This document shows positions 1-8,940 of a stretch of 64,000 nucleotides of DNA, piece by piece. Below the pieces are notes generated by a model. That model saw nothing but the letters and a program-made list of their open reading frames with translations. It ran no database searches and was not told the DNA's origin. The stretch's first letter is position 1. Each line of letters starts with the position of its first letter. The translations under genes and the position numbers were made by a program. This DNA comes from CAYSCW01 sp964429795. GTDB lineage: Bacteria; Acidobacteriota; Aminicenantia; Aminicenantales; Aminicenantaceae. The stretch is taken from positions 17,865 through 81,864 of the forward strand of contig CAYSCW010000008.1 of assembly GCA_964429795.1 (NCBI GenBank), read 5' to 3'.

Positions 1-1
1 C

Positions 2-160
2 ATCAGCAGTGCCTGCGAGGGAATCTCTCGCAATCCAGCCGGAGCCCCCCATATCCGGTTTATCCTCATCTTTGGACTTGTCTTGATCGAAACGTTGGTG
101 ATTTATGCCCTTCTCATCACCATCATCATTCTCATGGTCCAATGGGGCAAATACATCTGA
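2..160 (+). CDS. atpE: ATP synthase F0 subunit c, C-terminal part (5' end outside the window)
   Basis: Membrane rotor subunit of F-type ATP synthase. Reading from base 2 gives 52 residues and a TGA at 158-160. The piece holds the conserved polar loop (RNP within GISRNPAG) and the second transmembrane helix with the ion-binding carboxylate in LVLIETLVIYALLI. The glutamate is followed by Thr at +1 and Tyr at +5, a pattern found in sodium-binding c subunits, but the first helix with its diagnostic Gln is cut off, so ion specificity is open. The next gene is not atpF, so the F1/stalk genes must lie elsewhere. Identity is clear from the helix and loop; the gene is partial only because the window starts here. 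Confidence 0.85.
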   Translation: MSSACEGISRNPAGAPHIRFILIFGLVLIETLVIYALLITIIILMVQWGKYI

Positions 161-191
161 GAAACGTGCTTCTTCGCATTTGATTCAGACA

Positions 192-1061
192 ATGAAGTTT
201 CCCGCCTTCACCATCCTGAGCACGACCACAAAAAGATTCAGCGAAGACAGATGCGGAAACTTCGCCATCATCATCTCTTACTTCGCCGTTCTCTGTGCCA
301 TCCCTCTGGTTGCCCTGTTTGCCTTCATAACTGCCAGGATATTTGGAGGTTCAGAGATAGCTTTTCGCAGTCTCAACATCTTCTCTGAAGAATTCTTCGC
401 CCAGCTCGACCCTAATTTTTTCACCAGGATTCAGGATCTTGCCCGGAACATTACCAACCTGGGCTGGTTCGGACTGGCTGGTTCCTTTGTTGCGGCCAGT
501 TTCCTTTTCTCCAACTTGATCTACTCCATAAATTTCATCTTTAAGGCCACATACCAGAAATCGTTTCTCTACAATCGGATCATGGAATACCTTATCATGT
601 TCATCATCGGGATCATCATGCTGATTTCCCTCTCCATAACCGCGGTATGGACGGCTGTCCATCGCACTATAAGGGAAAGCCAGATCGTTGCTGCGCATAT
701 CAATCCAAAAATCGTCTCCCTGGTGGACAACTTTCTGATTCAGTATCTTATTCCCTTCACTTTGACTTTCCTAGTTCTCTTTTCTCTGTATAAGTTTATC
801 CCAGAGATTAAAGTGCATACTCGAGCAGCAGCGTTGGCTGCTTTGATAAGTGCCTTTCTCTGGGAAGCTTTTAAGCGGCTCTTTGCTTTTTATGTGGCCC
901 ACTTCTCGGCTATAGGGATCGTTCTATCCAGATTTCTTCAAGGAACTCTGACCTCCCTCATTTTCTTCCTTCTCTGGATTTCTTTTTCCCTGGTGATTCT
1001 GCTTTGGGGAGCCGAGTTGGCTGCCGTCATAAACGAGAGAATCGATGAGAAAGCTGCCTGA
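192..1061 (+). CDS. YihY/BrkB family inner-membrane protein
   Basis: A hydrophobic protein of about 289 residues with roughly six predicted membrane segments, matching the YihY/virulence factor BrkB family (once misnamed RNase BN). Family function is poorly defined; a transport role is suspected. Late in the protein the family-typical pattern of charged loop then helix is visible (FLWEAFKRLFAFYVAHF, then LQGTLTSLIFFLLWI, ending in WGAELAAVINE). An ATG at 192 is chosen because upstream codons encode a low-complexity Ser-rich stretch overlapping atpE; a TTG at 180 is an alternative. No strong ribosome-binding site is visible. It overlaps lpxD by 17 bases, so the two are probably co-transcribed. 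Confidence 0.8.
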   Translation: MKFPAFTILSTTTKRFSEDRCGNFAIIISYFAVLCAIPLVALFAFITARIFGGSEIAFRSLNIFSEEFFAQLDPNFFTRIQDLARNITNLGWFGLAGSFVAASFLFSNLIYSINFIFKATYQKSFLYNRIMEYLIMFIIGIIMLISLSITAVWTAVHRTIRESQIVAAHINPKIVSLVDNFLIQYLIPFTLTFLVLFSLYKFIPEIKVHTRAAALAALISAFLWEAFKRLFAFYVAHFSAIGIVLSRFLQGTLTSLIFFLLWISFSLVILLWGAELAAVINERIDEKAA

Positions 1062-2115
1062 TCCCCCCACTCTATCCGTAGAGGAGCTTGCCCGGATACT
1101 GGAATGTCCGTTTGAGGGAGAGGGAAAAACACCCATCCAAGGTGTGGCCAGCCTGGAGAAGGCAAAAAAGGGAGACCTGGTATTTGTTGCTCATGGGAAA
1201 TACCTTCCCCTGTTGGAGAAAAGCGGGGCTTCGGCTGCCATCATCCCTGTCCAGGAAAATTACAAGAGGATCCCCATCATAAAATCGGAAAATCCCTACC
1301 GCACTTTCATCAAAGCAGTTGGACTTTTCTACAAACCCTACCGTCCTTTGCCTAACATCCATCCTCAAGCTCTCATCTCTCCCTCGGCAAAGATTGGAAA
1401 GGATGTCGCTGTGGGCCCTTTCTCATCAATCAGCGATGAGGTTGAGATCGGTTCGGGCACGGTCATCTTCCCTCATGTTATCATCTATCCCAGAGTCTCC
1501 ATCGGACAGAATGTGATTATCCATTCTCAGGTCTCCATCCGGGAAGGAACCAAGATCGGAAACAGAGTGATTATTCACAACGGGTCTGTCATCGGCTCTG
1601 ACGGCTTCGGCTACCTCAAAGAAGAGGATCACTCTTACTGCAAGATACCGCAAAAGGGCATCGTGGTCATCGAGGACGAAGTCGAAGTGGGAGCCAACAC
1701 CACCATTGACCGAGCTGCCTTAGGAGAAACAATCATCCGGAAAGGGACCAAGATCGACAATCTGGTTCAGATCGCCCATAACGTCGAGATCGGAGAAAAC
1801 ACAATCCTGGCCGCACAAACTGGAATTGCCGGTAGCACCAAAGTGGGCAAAAATGTCATCATGGGCGGACAGGTCGGCGTATCCGACCATGTGACCATCG
1901 GCGATAACGTGATTGTGGCCGCCGGAACCGGAATCGCCAAAAGCATTCCTCCAAACTCATTCGTCGGCGGAACTCCCCACATGGATATCAAAGAAGCACG
2001 AAAAGTCTGGGTGCTTCTTCCACAACTTTATGAGCTTTTCAAGGATGTGAAGAAATTGAAGAAAAAACTGAAGGAATTGGAGTCAGCCCTTCTTAATTTC
2101 CATAGACAGAAATAA
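1045..2115 (+). CDS. lpxD: UDP-3-O-(3-hydroxyacyl)glucosamine N-acyltransferase
   Basis: Third step of lipid A synthesis: transfers a 3-hydroxyacyl chain from ACP to UDP-3-O-acyl-glucosamine in the cytoplasm. The 356-residue protein has the LpxD N-terminal uridine-binding domain (about 1-100), a left-handed beta-helix of hexapeptide repeats (about 105-315, with runs such as IGKDVAVGPF and IGNRVIIHNG), the family motif GSDGFGY, the likely catalytic His in QIAHNVEIG, and a C-terminal helix rich in Lys. Length is normal. The start overlaps the upstream membrane-protein gene. Its presence supports an outer membrane with lipid A in this organism; other lpx genes are not in the window. Confidence 0.95.
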   Translation: MRKLPDPPTLSVEELARILECPFEGEGKTPIQGVASLEKAKKGDLVFVAHGKYLPLLEKSGASAAIIPVQENYKRIPIIKSENPYRTFIKAVGLFYKPYRPLPNIHPQALISPSAKIGKDVAVGPFSSISDEVEIGSGTVIFPHVIIYPRVSIGQNVIIHSQVSIREGTKIGNRVIIHNGSVIGSDGFGYLKEEDHSYCKIPQKGIVVIEDEVEVGANTTIDRAALGETIIRKGTKIDNLVQIAHNVEIGENTILAAQTGIAGSTKVGKNVIMGGQVGVSDHVTIGDNVIVAAGTGIAKSIPPNSFVGGTPHMDIKEARKVWVLLPQLYELFKDVKKLKKKLKELESALLNFHRQK

Positions 2116-2230
2116 GCGGCTGACTTCATCCGTTCTCAAAAGATCAATACATGTCCCTGATTTCCTCAGCCATGCGCAGAATGATCCACGACAAATTTCA
2201 CATGTTTATGAATAATGCAGGTTATATAAT

Positions 2231-3166
2231 TTATAAAGGTCTGACCCCTGTGGACTCCAAATATTCATTGACAGAGAGGGCAGCGACCACCCCTGTCCCC
2301 ACTGCAGTGGCCATCTGTTGTGGACAAGCATTGGTCACATCGCCGGCAGCGAAAATCCCGGGTTGAGAGGTAGCCATGGATGAGCGTACTTTTATCTGAC
2401 CCCATTCATCTAAATCCAAAAGGCCTCTCACAAGCCCCGAATTAGGAACTGTCCCGATAGAAACAAAAAGCCCATCCAGTTTTAGCTTAGAAGTTTTGTT
2501 TGTCTTGACGTTTTTCACCGTGATCGATTCGAACTTGTCCTGGCCTGAAATATCCTCGACAAAAGTCTCCCATAAAATCTCAATCTTCTGGTTAGAGAAC
2601 ACTCTTTCCTGGTAGATTTTTTCACCGCGGAACTGACGGCGGCGGTGGATGAGTTTTATTGAGCGGCAGAATTTCGTCAATAAGAGCGCTTCTCTTAAGG
2701 CATTATCTCCTCCCCCCACCACTGCAACATCCTTATCTTTGAAAAAGGCTCCGTCACAAGTGGCGCAATAGGAAACCCCCTTTCCGGCAAGCCTCTCTTC
2801 TCCCTCCAGACCCAACTTCCTGTAGACAGATCCCGTGCAGACAATTACCGCCTGGGCAGGGCGCTCTGCTTTTCTCCCTACCACGATCCAGAGATTGTCT
2901 TTCTTGTGCATCTGGGTGATTTCGTCGGTAGTGATTTCTGCCCCAAATTTTTCGGCTTGTTTCCGGAAATCGTCCATCAACTGGAAGGGAACGACACCAT
3001 CAGGAAAACCAGGATAGTTTTCCACAAAATCCGTAAGGAGGATCTGCCCTCCAGGCATCCCCTTTTCTACGACCAGCGTCTTTAGCCTTGCCCTACCTGT
3101 ATAAACGGCGGCGGCCAGACCAGCTGGTCCTGCACCTATGATGACCACTTTGTGGGTTTCATTCAT
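2231..3166 (-). CDS. trxB: Thioredoxin reductase (NADPH, FAD)
   Basis: Flavoenzyme that reduces thioredoxin with NADPH. The 311 residues show the FAD-binding GAGPAGLAAAVY near the N terminus, the redox-active CATC (in SYCATCDGAFF), the NAD(P)-binding VVGGGDNALREAL and the C-terminal FAD motif GIFAAGDVTN. The second glycine motif reads GGGDNA, where most relatives have GGGDSA. Downstream HRRRQFR supplies the basic residues expected for NADPH rather than NADH. The ATG overlaps the trxA stop as ATGA, so translation is likely coupled to the thioredoxin it reduces. Last gene of glgA-trxA-trxB. Confidence 0.95.
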   Translation of the reverse strand: MNETHKVVIIGAGPAGLAAAVYTGRARLKTLVVEKGMPGGQILLTDFVENYPGFPDGVVPFQLMDDFRKQAEKFGAEITTDEITQMHKKDNLWIVVGRKAERPAQAVIVCTGSVYRKLGLEGEERLAGKGVSYCATCDGAFFKDKDVAVVGGGDNALREALLLTKFCRSIKLIHRRRQFRGEKIYQERVFSNQKIEILWETFVEDISGQDKFESITVKNVKTNKTSKLKLDGLFVSIGTVPNSGLVRGLLDLDEWGQIKVRSSMATSQPGIFAAGDVTNACPQQMATAVGTGVVAALSVNEYLESTGVRPL

Positions 3167-3489
3167 AAGTGTTTGGATATCACCTCGACAATCTTTTCCC
3201 GGGGAAGAGCACCCACTATGGTTTCTTTGAGTTCCCCATCATTAAAGAAAAGCAGAGTGGGAATGCTCATGACTCTGTATCGGGATGTGATCTTGGGGTT
3301 TTCATCCACGTTTAACTTCCTGATCTTTATCTTGTCCTTATAATTTTGAGCCAAATATTCCAAGGACGGAACAACCATCTGACACGGAGCACACCAGGTG
3401 GCCCAAAAATCCACCAGAACTGGAAGCTCACTCTTCAAGACCTCTTCCTCGAAGGTCCTATCGCTGACGCTGGTGAAATCTTCGGGCAA
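3163..3489 (-). CDS. trxA: Thioredoxin
   Basis: Small disulfide reductase of 108 residues. The active site is WCAPC in DFWATWCAPCQMV; the usual form is WCGPC, and Gly to Ala here is a common natural variant. The cis-proline loop (MSIPTLLFF) and the terminal helix are present. The start is a TTG, chosen because AAAGGAGG sits five bases ahead of it, overlapping the end of glgA. Directly followed by trxB with a four-base overlap, giving a self-contained thioredoxin system. Confidence 0.95.
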   Translation of the reverse strand: MPEDFTSVSDRTFEEEVLKSELPVLVDFWATWCAPCQMVVPSLEYLAQNYKDKIKIRKLNVDENPKITSRYRVMSIPTLLFFNDGELKETIVGALPREKIVEVISKHL

Positions 3490-3490
3490 T

Positions 3491-4960
3491 CTAGCCTCCT
3501 TTCCTTATTTCTAATGCACTTCGATAGAGTTTCGCATATCTTCTCGCTGCACCCTGCCAGGAGAAATTCTCTTTAAGACCGGCCTTTATGATCTTTTTCC
3601 AGACAGCGGGCTTAGCATAACAGGAAAGTGCTTTTTTCAAGGCTTTAACCAGAGACTGGGAGGAATACTCTTTGAAAACAAAGCCGTTCCCTCTCATGGT
3701 TTTCGTATCATAGGCCTTTACAGTTTCTCCTAATCCCCCGGTGGCCCGAACCACTGGCACAGTCCCGTAGCGGAAGCTGTACAGCTGATTCAACCCACAT
3801 GGCTCATACAGGGATGGAATAAGAAAAATGTCTGCTCCCGCCGCAATCTTATGGACCAAAGCAGGATTCAGCTCAAACTTAATGGAAATTTTTCCAGGAT
3901 AGCGATCCTGGATGGTCAGGAACTCGCTCTCGTACTTTTCATCCCCCTTACCCAGGATCACAAGACCCACATCCATATCCATGATCTTATCCATGGCCTC
4001 AATCAGAATATCAAAGCCCTTCTGAGAGCTTAGGTAGGAGACCACACCGATGATAGCTGTCTGAGGAGGGAGGGAAAGCCCGAATTCCTGGATCAAATCT
4101 TTTTTGCATTCTTGCTTGGGCCTTAAATCAGAGGGAGTGTAATTGGCCACGATGTAGGGATCGGTTTCTGGGTTCCAAATTTCGTAGTCCACACCATTGC
4201 GAACACTGAAAAAGACATTCTTGCGGCTTTCCAGGACATCCTTTAACCCAAAACCATGCTTCATGGTCAGGATCTCTCTTCTATAAGAATAACTCACTGT
4301 GTTGAGAATATCGGAAAACAAAAGGCCTGTTCGGAGAAAATTGAACTTACCGTTGAAATCCAAAGGTCGGGGACTCAAATCGTTCCAGTTCAATCCCGCC
4401 AGGGAAAGAGCCTCGGCCGGAAATTCTCCCTGATAGGCGATGTTATGAAGGGTGAGGATGGTAGCGACCTTTTTAAAATGATTCCTGTTGGCGTAATGGG
4501 TTTTCAGGAAAACGGGAATGAGGGCGGTGGGCCAATTGTTACAGTGAATCACATCCACAGGCATCTTGGTCTTCCATAAAAACTCCAGCACGGCTCGGTT
4601 GAAAAAAATGAATCTTTCATCATTATCCAGGTATTCTCCCTTGCCCGTGCCGTAGATATTCTCTCTCCAGAAATACTTGGGATTTTCTATAAAATAGATA
4701 TTATACCTTCCTAGCTCGCTCTTGTAGACTTGGGCTTTAACTTTTTCTTCCCCTATAGGGATCAAGATTTTCGTCTTTACCAATTCTTTGGGTAAGGACT
4801 CAATCTCCGGTCGTCTGTATTTGGGCATGAAGACAGAGACATCCATACCAAAGGAGGCAAGATACTTGGGAAGCGAGGAGGCAACATCTGCCAATTCCCC
4901 CGATTTGGCAAAGGGAGAGACCTCGGCTGAAACAAATATCACTCTGATTTTCTGACCCAT
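3491..4960 (-). CDS. glgA: Glycogen (starch) synthase, GT5 family
   Basis: Adds glucose from ADP-glucose to glycogen. The 489-residue length fits GlgA. The C-terminal Rossmann domain carries PSLYEPCGLNQLYS and RATGGLGET, the nucleotide-sugar-binding signature of the family. In the N-terminal domain the KxGGL motif that contacts ADP-glucose reads KSGELADV: the second Gly is Glu, a one-base change from Gly (gaa for gga). That could alter substrate binding or be tolerated. No other glycogen gene is in the window. First gene of the thioredoxin operon. The promoter lies so close that almost no leader is expected. Confidence 0.9.
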   Translation of the reverse strand: MGQKIRVIFVSAEVSPFAKSGELADVASSLPKYLASFGMDVSVFMPKYRRPEIESLPKELVKTKILIPIGEEKVKAQVYKSELGRYNIYFIENPKYFWRENIYGTGKGEYLDNDERFIFFNRAVLEFLWKTKMPVDVIHCNNWPTALIPVFLKTHYANRNHFKKVATILTLHNIAYQGEFPAEALSLAGLNWNDLSPRPLDFNGKFNFLRTGLLFSDILNTVSYSYRREILTMKHGFGLKDVLESRKNVFFSVRNGVDYEIWNPETDPYIVANYTPSDLRPKQECKKDLIQEFGLSLPPQTAIIGVVSYLSSQKGFDILIEAMDKIMDMDVGLVILGKGDEKYESEFLTIQDRYPGKISIKFELNPALVHKIAAGADIFLIPSLYEPCGLNQLYSFRYGTVPVVRATGGLGETVKAYDTKTMRGNGFVFKEYSSQSLVKALKKALSCYAKPAVWKKIIKAGLKENFSWQGAARRYAKLYRSALEIRKGG

Positions 4961-4971
4961 GGAAAGTGATT

Positions 4972-5000
4972 ATAATAATACCAGGTAAGAAAAATGTCAA
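4972..5000 (-). promoter_or_regulatory. Sigma-70-type promoter for glgA-trxA-trxB
   Basis: On the minus strand TTGACA (4995-5000) is separated by 17 bases from TATTAT (4972-4977). An overlapping TATAAT at 4969-4974 has a 20-base spacer. The glgA ATG begins 11 bases after TATTAT, so the predicted 5' leader is only about four or five bases and has no room for a ribosome-binding site. Inferred from consensus match only. Confidence 0.6.
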
Positions 5001-5017
5001 ATAAAGGGGCAGCATGG

Positions 5018-5201
5018 TATGCATCTCTATTTCCGTGATACGAGAACCAATGAAGTATGGATAGGTGTAATGAAGACGAGGTCCTGTCCGTCTGAGCCGC
5101 ATAGTGGTGGGTGGGAGGGTCTTCGGCGAAGATGGAGGAGAACCAACGCTGTGATTGATTATATCCCTCATCAACGGCTATCACGGAAATAAAGATGCTT
5201 T
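5018..5201. mobile_element. Structured intergenic repeat, core type A, copy 1 (MITE-like)
   Basis: About 184 bp with imperfect terminal inverted repeats (left GCATCTCTATTTCCGTGATA, right TATCACGGAAATAAAGATGC). The middle forms a long hairpin from about 5080 to 5144 with a G-rich loop (GTGGTGGGTGGGAGGG at 5104-5119). The same architecture recurs at 22019, 57592 and, nested in another element, at 33210. No convincing target duplication is seen here. It fills part of the 462-base gap between glgA and nadK and touches a type B copy downstream. Short reading frames across it are artefacts of the repeat. Confidence 0.75.
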
Positions 5202-5214
5202 TTCAATGAGGTGA

Positions 5215-5411
5215 AAGCATTCTAAATCCGTGATGAAACAACAATCAGGCAAGCTTTTGAGGAAGCCATCCGGAGGCGAAGCGGGCACGGTTCCTCGAAG
5301 AGGAGAGCGAAGCCGAGGAATGAGCGGATTTTCCTCGCTGGGGAAAATCCGCGTGCTGACGATTCAGCTTGCCTGATTGTTCTCAAAATCATCACGGAAA
5401 TGAAGATGCTT
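5215..5411. mobile_element. Structured intergenic repeat, core type B, copy 1 (MITE-like)
   Basis: About 197 bp with terminal inverted repeats of the same type as the A elements (right end ATCACGGAAATGAAGATGC), but a different interior. Nested stems: CAATCAGGCAAGCT (5242-5255) pairs perfectly with AGCTTGCCTGATTG (5366-5379); TTCCTCG (5291-5297) pairs with CGAGGAA (5314-5320); a hairpin GCGGATTTTCC...GGAAAATCCGC spans 5324-5352. The result is a multi-branched fold. Further copies are at 21001 and 33134. The element ends about 12 bases before the nadK stop codon. Confidence 0.75.
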
Positions 5412-5422
5412 CTGGCAGTCCA

Positions 5423-6271
5423 TTATTCGGCCCAACCCAACTTCTCTTTTACCAGGTCGAAATAGTTCCTCTTTGGAGAGGAAATAAGACGAAGCACAAA
5501 ATCACTCAGTCTGACCTTGACCACATCGTCCTTAATCAACGGATTTCCCCTCTGGCCATCGAGGGTGAGATAGACCTCCTCCCCTCCGGTCAGAAGCTGA
5601 ACCTTTATGGTTAAATCGGAGGAAATGACCAGGGGCCGGAAGGAAAGGGTATGAGGACAGATAGGAGCAATGATGATGGCGGGAATATACGGCTGAATGA
5701 TCGGTCCACCGGCTGCCAGAGAGTAAGCTGTCGAACCAGTAGGAGTGGAGATGATCAGCCCATCCGCCCGAAGTCTTGCTATTTCCTTCTCTTCTATCCA
5801 GATTGTGCATTGAATCATTCGCGCCAGAGCCCCTTTGTTGATAACCACATCATTGAGACAATAATAGGCTTTTTCTCTGAAGGATGCCTCCAGCATCCGT
5901 CTATGGCTGATGATCTCTTCGTTTCCTTCCAGGAAAGCATCCAGAGCCAGATACATTTCGGAAAGAGGAACTTCAGTCAAAAATCCGAGCTTCCCCAAGT
6001 TCACTCCTAACACAGGCACATCCTTTTGAGCTGCCAAGTGGGCAACACTGAGGAGAGTTCCGTCTCCACCAAGGACAACTACAAGGTCGACTCGTTCCGG
6101 AAGCTCTTCTCTCGGATATCCTTCTTTTTCCCTCAGCTTTTGGGCAGCCTCCTCCTCCAAAAAGCACACTATGTCCTTTTTTGCGAAATAACGAAGGAGT
6201 TCTTCTAGTATCTTCTCAATTTGAGGAGCATGGGGCTTTATCACAAACCCTACCCGATGAATTTTATTCAT
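5423..6271 (-). CDS. nadK: NAD kinase
   Basis: Makes NADP from NAD and ATP in the cytosol. The roughly 282-residue protein has the family signatures LGGDGTLLSVAH, GVNLGKLGFLTE and the catalytic/NAD-binding STPTGSTAYSLAAGGPI. Length is normal. The ATG at 6271 is preferred over an upstream TTG because GGGAGG lies nine bases ahead of it. It overlaps the tlyA end by a few bases and is the last gene of the long minus-strand run; repeats follow it. Confidence 0.95.
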   Translation of the reverse strand: MNKIHRVGFVIKPHAPQIEKILEELLRYFAKKDIVCFLEEEAAQKLREKEGYPREELPERVDLVVVLGGDGTLLSVAHLAAQKDVPVLGVNLGKLGFLTEVPLSEMYLALDAFLEGNEEIISHRRMLEASFREKAYYCLNDVVINKGALARMIQCTIWIEEKEIARLRADGLIISTPTGSTAYSLAAGGPIIQPYIPAIIIAPICPHTLSFRPLVISSDLTIKVQLLTGGEEVYLTLDGQRGNPLIKDDVVKVRLSDFVLRLISSPKRNYFDLVKEKLGWAE

Positions 6272-7049
6272 TCCAGACAACCTCCCAGATTGATCTCTTA
6301 ACCTTAGCCAAAGATAAAGGGCTCTCTCCTAGAGACCAATAAACGAAAAATTCCTGGTTTCCTTTCTGACCACGCAGAGATGTCTTGATCAAGCCTCGAA
6401 GCGCGAATCCCATTCCAGAGGCCTCTTCTTCTATCTCCTCAAGCACCTCTTGATGCAAGCGCGGGTCCTTGACAATCCCCTTTTTCCCTACCTGCCCTTT
6501 TCCCACTTCAAACTGAGGTTTGATGAGAGCAAGCAGTTTCCCCTCTCCAAGAAACCCTTTAACAGCCGGCATCACCTTGAGTACAGATATGAAAGAGAGA
6601 TCCATGGTGACGATACCCAAGGCTTCCGGAAAATCGGCTTTTTTCAAATAACGGGCATTCTTTTCCTTGAGAATAACCCGAGGGTCTTCTCTCAGCTGCC
6701 AATCCAGTTGACGGATGTCCACATCCACCGCATAAACCCGCACGACTCCCCTTTGGAGAAGACAATCGGTGAAGCCCCCAGTGGACGCTCCCAGATCAGC
6801 CGCCACTTGACCTTTAACCGAAACACAGAAAGCATCAAGGGCTTCTTCCAGCTTCAGCCCTCCGCGGCTGACGTAGGGCATGGTCTCCTTGATCAAAATG
6901 TTCCCGTCCGGGTCCAGCCTCTGCCCAGGTTTTTCCACTTTCTGCCCCTCAGTATAGACCATTCCTGCCATGATCAGGGCCTGGGCTTTATGCCGACTCT
7001 CGACCAAACCTCGAGCGACCAGGATCTTATCGGCTCTCTCCTTTTTCAT
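6264..7049 (-). CDS. tlyA: TlyA family rRNA 2'-O-methyltransferase / hemolysin A-like
   Basis: S-adenosylmethionine-dependent RNA methyltransferase; characterised TlyA proteins modify ribosomal RNA 2'-hydroxyls. An N-terminal S4 RNA-binding domain (about 1-60, starting MKKERADKILVARGLVESR) is followed by an FtsJ-like domain with the SAM motif ADLGASTGGFTDCLLQRG, then VTMDLSFIS and ALIKPQFE. About 261 residues from the ATG at 7049; upstream codons add a non-conserved tail. The start lies inside the last codons of dxs (23-base overlap). The dxs-tlyA-nadK order is common in bacteria. Confidence 0.92.
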   Translation of the reverse strand: MKKERADKILVARGLVESRHKAQALIMAGMVYTEGQKVEKPGQRLDPDGNILIKETMPYVSRGGLKLEEALDAFCVSVKGQVAADLGASTGGFTDCLLQRGVVRVYAVDVDIRQLDWQLREDPRVILKEKNARYLKKADFPEALGIVTMDLSFISVLKVMPAVKGFLGEGKLLALIKPQFEVGKGQVGKKGIVKDPRLHQEVLEEIEEEASGMGFALRGLIKTSLRGQKGNQEFFVYWSLGESPLSLAKVKRSIWEVVWNE

Positions 7050-8940
7050 CGGGAGCTCTTTCTTTTTCCCTGTAAAAATCCAAAATTTGACAAAAAATCC
7101 CCTCTTCATCCAGCTGGTATCTCTTCTTTATCTCATCTACGCTGCCTAACGGGTATATCTCCAAAGGAAGACCGATGCTTTTGAACCGAACGTCGCACCT
7201 GCCTTCTCTGTCCAGAAGTTCACGCACCGCACTACCAAACCCACCTGTTTTTACTCCTTCTTCTACAACTATGATCCTTCCTCCGGGACCAGCAAATCTG
7301 AGTATCATCCTCTCATCTAAAGGTTTGGCAAACCGGGCATTGACCATCGCTAGACTTATCCCTTGCTGCTCTAATCTCTTTGCCGCCTTCAAAGCAGGAT
7401 AAACCATGCTTCCCAGAGCAATGAGCAAATCCTTACCCTCTTTAAGCTGTTCACTCCGACCCAACGGAATCTCTGTGAAAGTCTCATCAAGAGTCACTCC
7501 AAAACCCATCCCTTTCGGAAAGCGAATAGCCGCAGGATGGGAGAAGGAGAATGCAGATTTCAGCATATGCTGCAATTCATTCTCATCTTTAGGGGCCATA
7601 ATAATCATGTGAGGCATATGCCTGAGGTAGATGATATCGTTTATACCCTGATGGGTAGCTCCGTCAGCCGGGACGATACCCGAGTGATCGAGAGCAAAGA
7701 TGACAGGAATATCCATCAGGCAAACATCATGGTAGATTTGATCATAAGCCCTCTGAAGAAAGGTAGAATAGATGGCGACCACAGGTCTGAAGCCGTTGAG
7801 GGCCAATCCGGTGGCAAAATCGACAGCATGTTGCTCAGCGATACCCACATCAAAAAACCTATCAGGAAACCGGGAGGCGAAAGGGCTCAAGCCCGTTCCC
7901 TCCGGCATGGCGGCCGTTATGGCAACAACCTTTTTATCCCTTTCAGCAAGGCGCATCAGGCTTTCCCCGAAGACAGAAGAATACGTCGGTCTTTGGTCTG
8001 TGGAGAATATTTTCCCTGTTTGGAGATCAAAAGGGGAGACACTGTGATACAGACTCGGATTCTTCTGCGCAGGAGTGTATCCCTTTCCCTTCTGGGTGAC
8101 ACAATGAACGAGTACCGGTCCTTTCGAGGACTTGGCTTCCTCAAAGATATCCATGAGAGAGGAAAGGCTGTGTCCCTGAACCGGCCCGATATATCTGACT
8201 CCCAATTCTTCAAACACCAGACCGGGAAAAAATATCTTCTTGATTGCCTCTTCCACGGCCCGGGCAACCTTGATCATCGGCTCTCCCACCGCAGGAATGA
8301 CTTTGAGTACCGATTTTGCATGGTCCTTCATTCTCAGGTAGTATCGCCCTGAGACAAGATAAGATAGATATTTGGATAATGCTCCCACATTATGGGAAAT
8401 GGACATTTCATTGTAATTCAAGATAATAATCAATTTCTCTCTGAGGTGACCGATCTGGTTTAAGGCTTCCCAGGCCACACCGCCAGTCAAGCTTCCGTCT
8501 CCGACCACTGCGACCACATGGTAATCTTCCTTCATTTTGTCACGGGCCACCGCCATACCCAGGGCCGCCGAAAGTGCTGTAGAGGCATGACCTGTATTGT
8601 AGACATCGTACTCGCTTTCTTCCCGGCAGGGAAAACCACAAATTCCTTGGTATTGACGGAGAGTGAAAAATTCTTTTTTTCTTCCGGTGAGTATTTTATG
8701 GGTGTAACATTGGTGTCCCACATCCCACAGGATCTTATCCTTGGGCGCATCAAAGACATAGTGAAGGGCCAAGGTCAGCTCCACCACCCCTAAGTTTGGA
8801 GATAGGTGCCCGCCATTCTTGGAGACCACCTTCAAGATCAGTGCCCGGATTTCCCTGGCTAGTCGAGTCAGATCCTTCAAAGAAAGTCCTTTTAGATCTC
8901 GGGGGCTATCGATTTTATCAAGAATTTTAACCATTTTCAT
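7027..8940 (-). CDS. dxs: 1-deoxy-D-xylulose-5-phosphate synthase
   Basis: Entry enzyme of the MEP isoprenoid pathway: condenses pyruvate and glyceraldehyde 3-phosphate with thiamine diphosphate. The 637 residues contain the early conserved His region (GGHLSPNLGVVELTLALH), the ThDP/Mg motif VVGDGSLTGGVAWEALNQIG, and the transketolase pyrimidine domain with GIAEQHAV. Full length. The ATG overlaps the ispA stop (ATGA), pairing precursor supply with prenyl chain elongation. Confidence 0.96.
   Translation of the reverse strand: MKMVKILDKIDSPRDLKGLSLKDLTRLAREIRALILKVVSKNGGHLSPNLGVVELTLALHYVFDAPKDKILWDVGHQCYTHKILTGRKKEFFTLRQYQGICGFPCREESEYDVYNTGHASTALSAALGMAVARDKMKEDYHVVAVVGDGSLTGGVAWEALNQIGHLREKLIIILNYNEMSISHNVGALSKYLSYLVSGRYYLRMKDHAKSVLKVIPAVGEPMIKVARAVEEAIKKIFFPGLVFEELGVRYIGPVQGHSLSSLMDIFEEAKSSKGPVLVHCVTQKGKGYTPAQKNPSLYHSVSPFDLQTGKIFSTDQRPTYSSVFGESLMRLAERDKKVVAITAAMPEGTGLSPFASRFPDRFFDVGIAEQHAVDFATGLALNGFRPVVAIYSTFLQRAYDQIYHDVCLMDIPVIFALDHSGIVPADGATHQGINDIIYLRHMPHMIIMAPKDENELQHMLKSAFSFSHPAAIRFPKGMGFGVTLDETFTEIPLGRSEQLKEGKDLLIALGSMVYPALKAAKRLEQQGISLAMVNARFAKPLDERMILRFAGPGGRIIVVEEGVKTGGFGSAVRELLDREGRCDVRFKSIGLPLEIYPLGSVDEIKKRYQLDEEGIFCQILDFYREKERAPDEKGESR

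Noticed and set aside
7537..8352. Long antisense frame (271 codons) opposite dxs
   Set aside because: It overlaps the well-conserved dxs coding strand completely, has no recognisable domain and no start signal; shadow frame.
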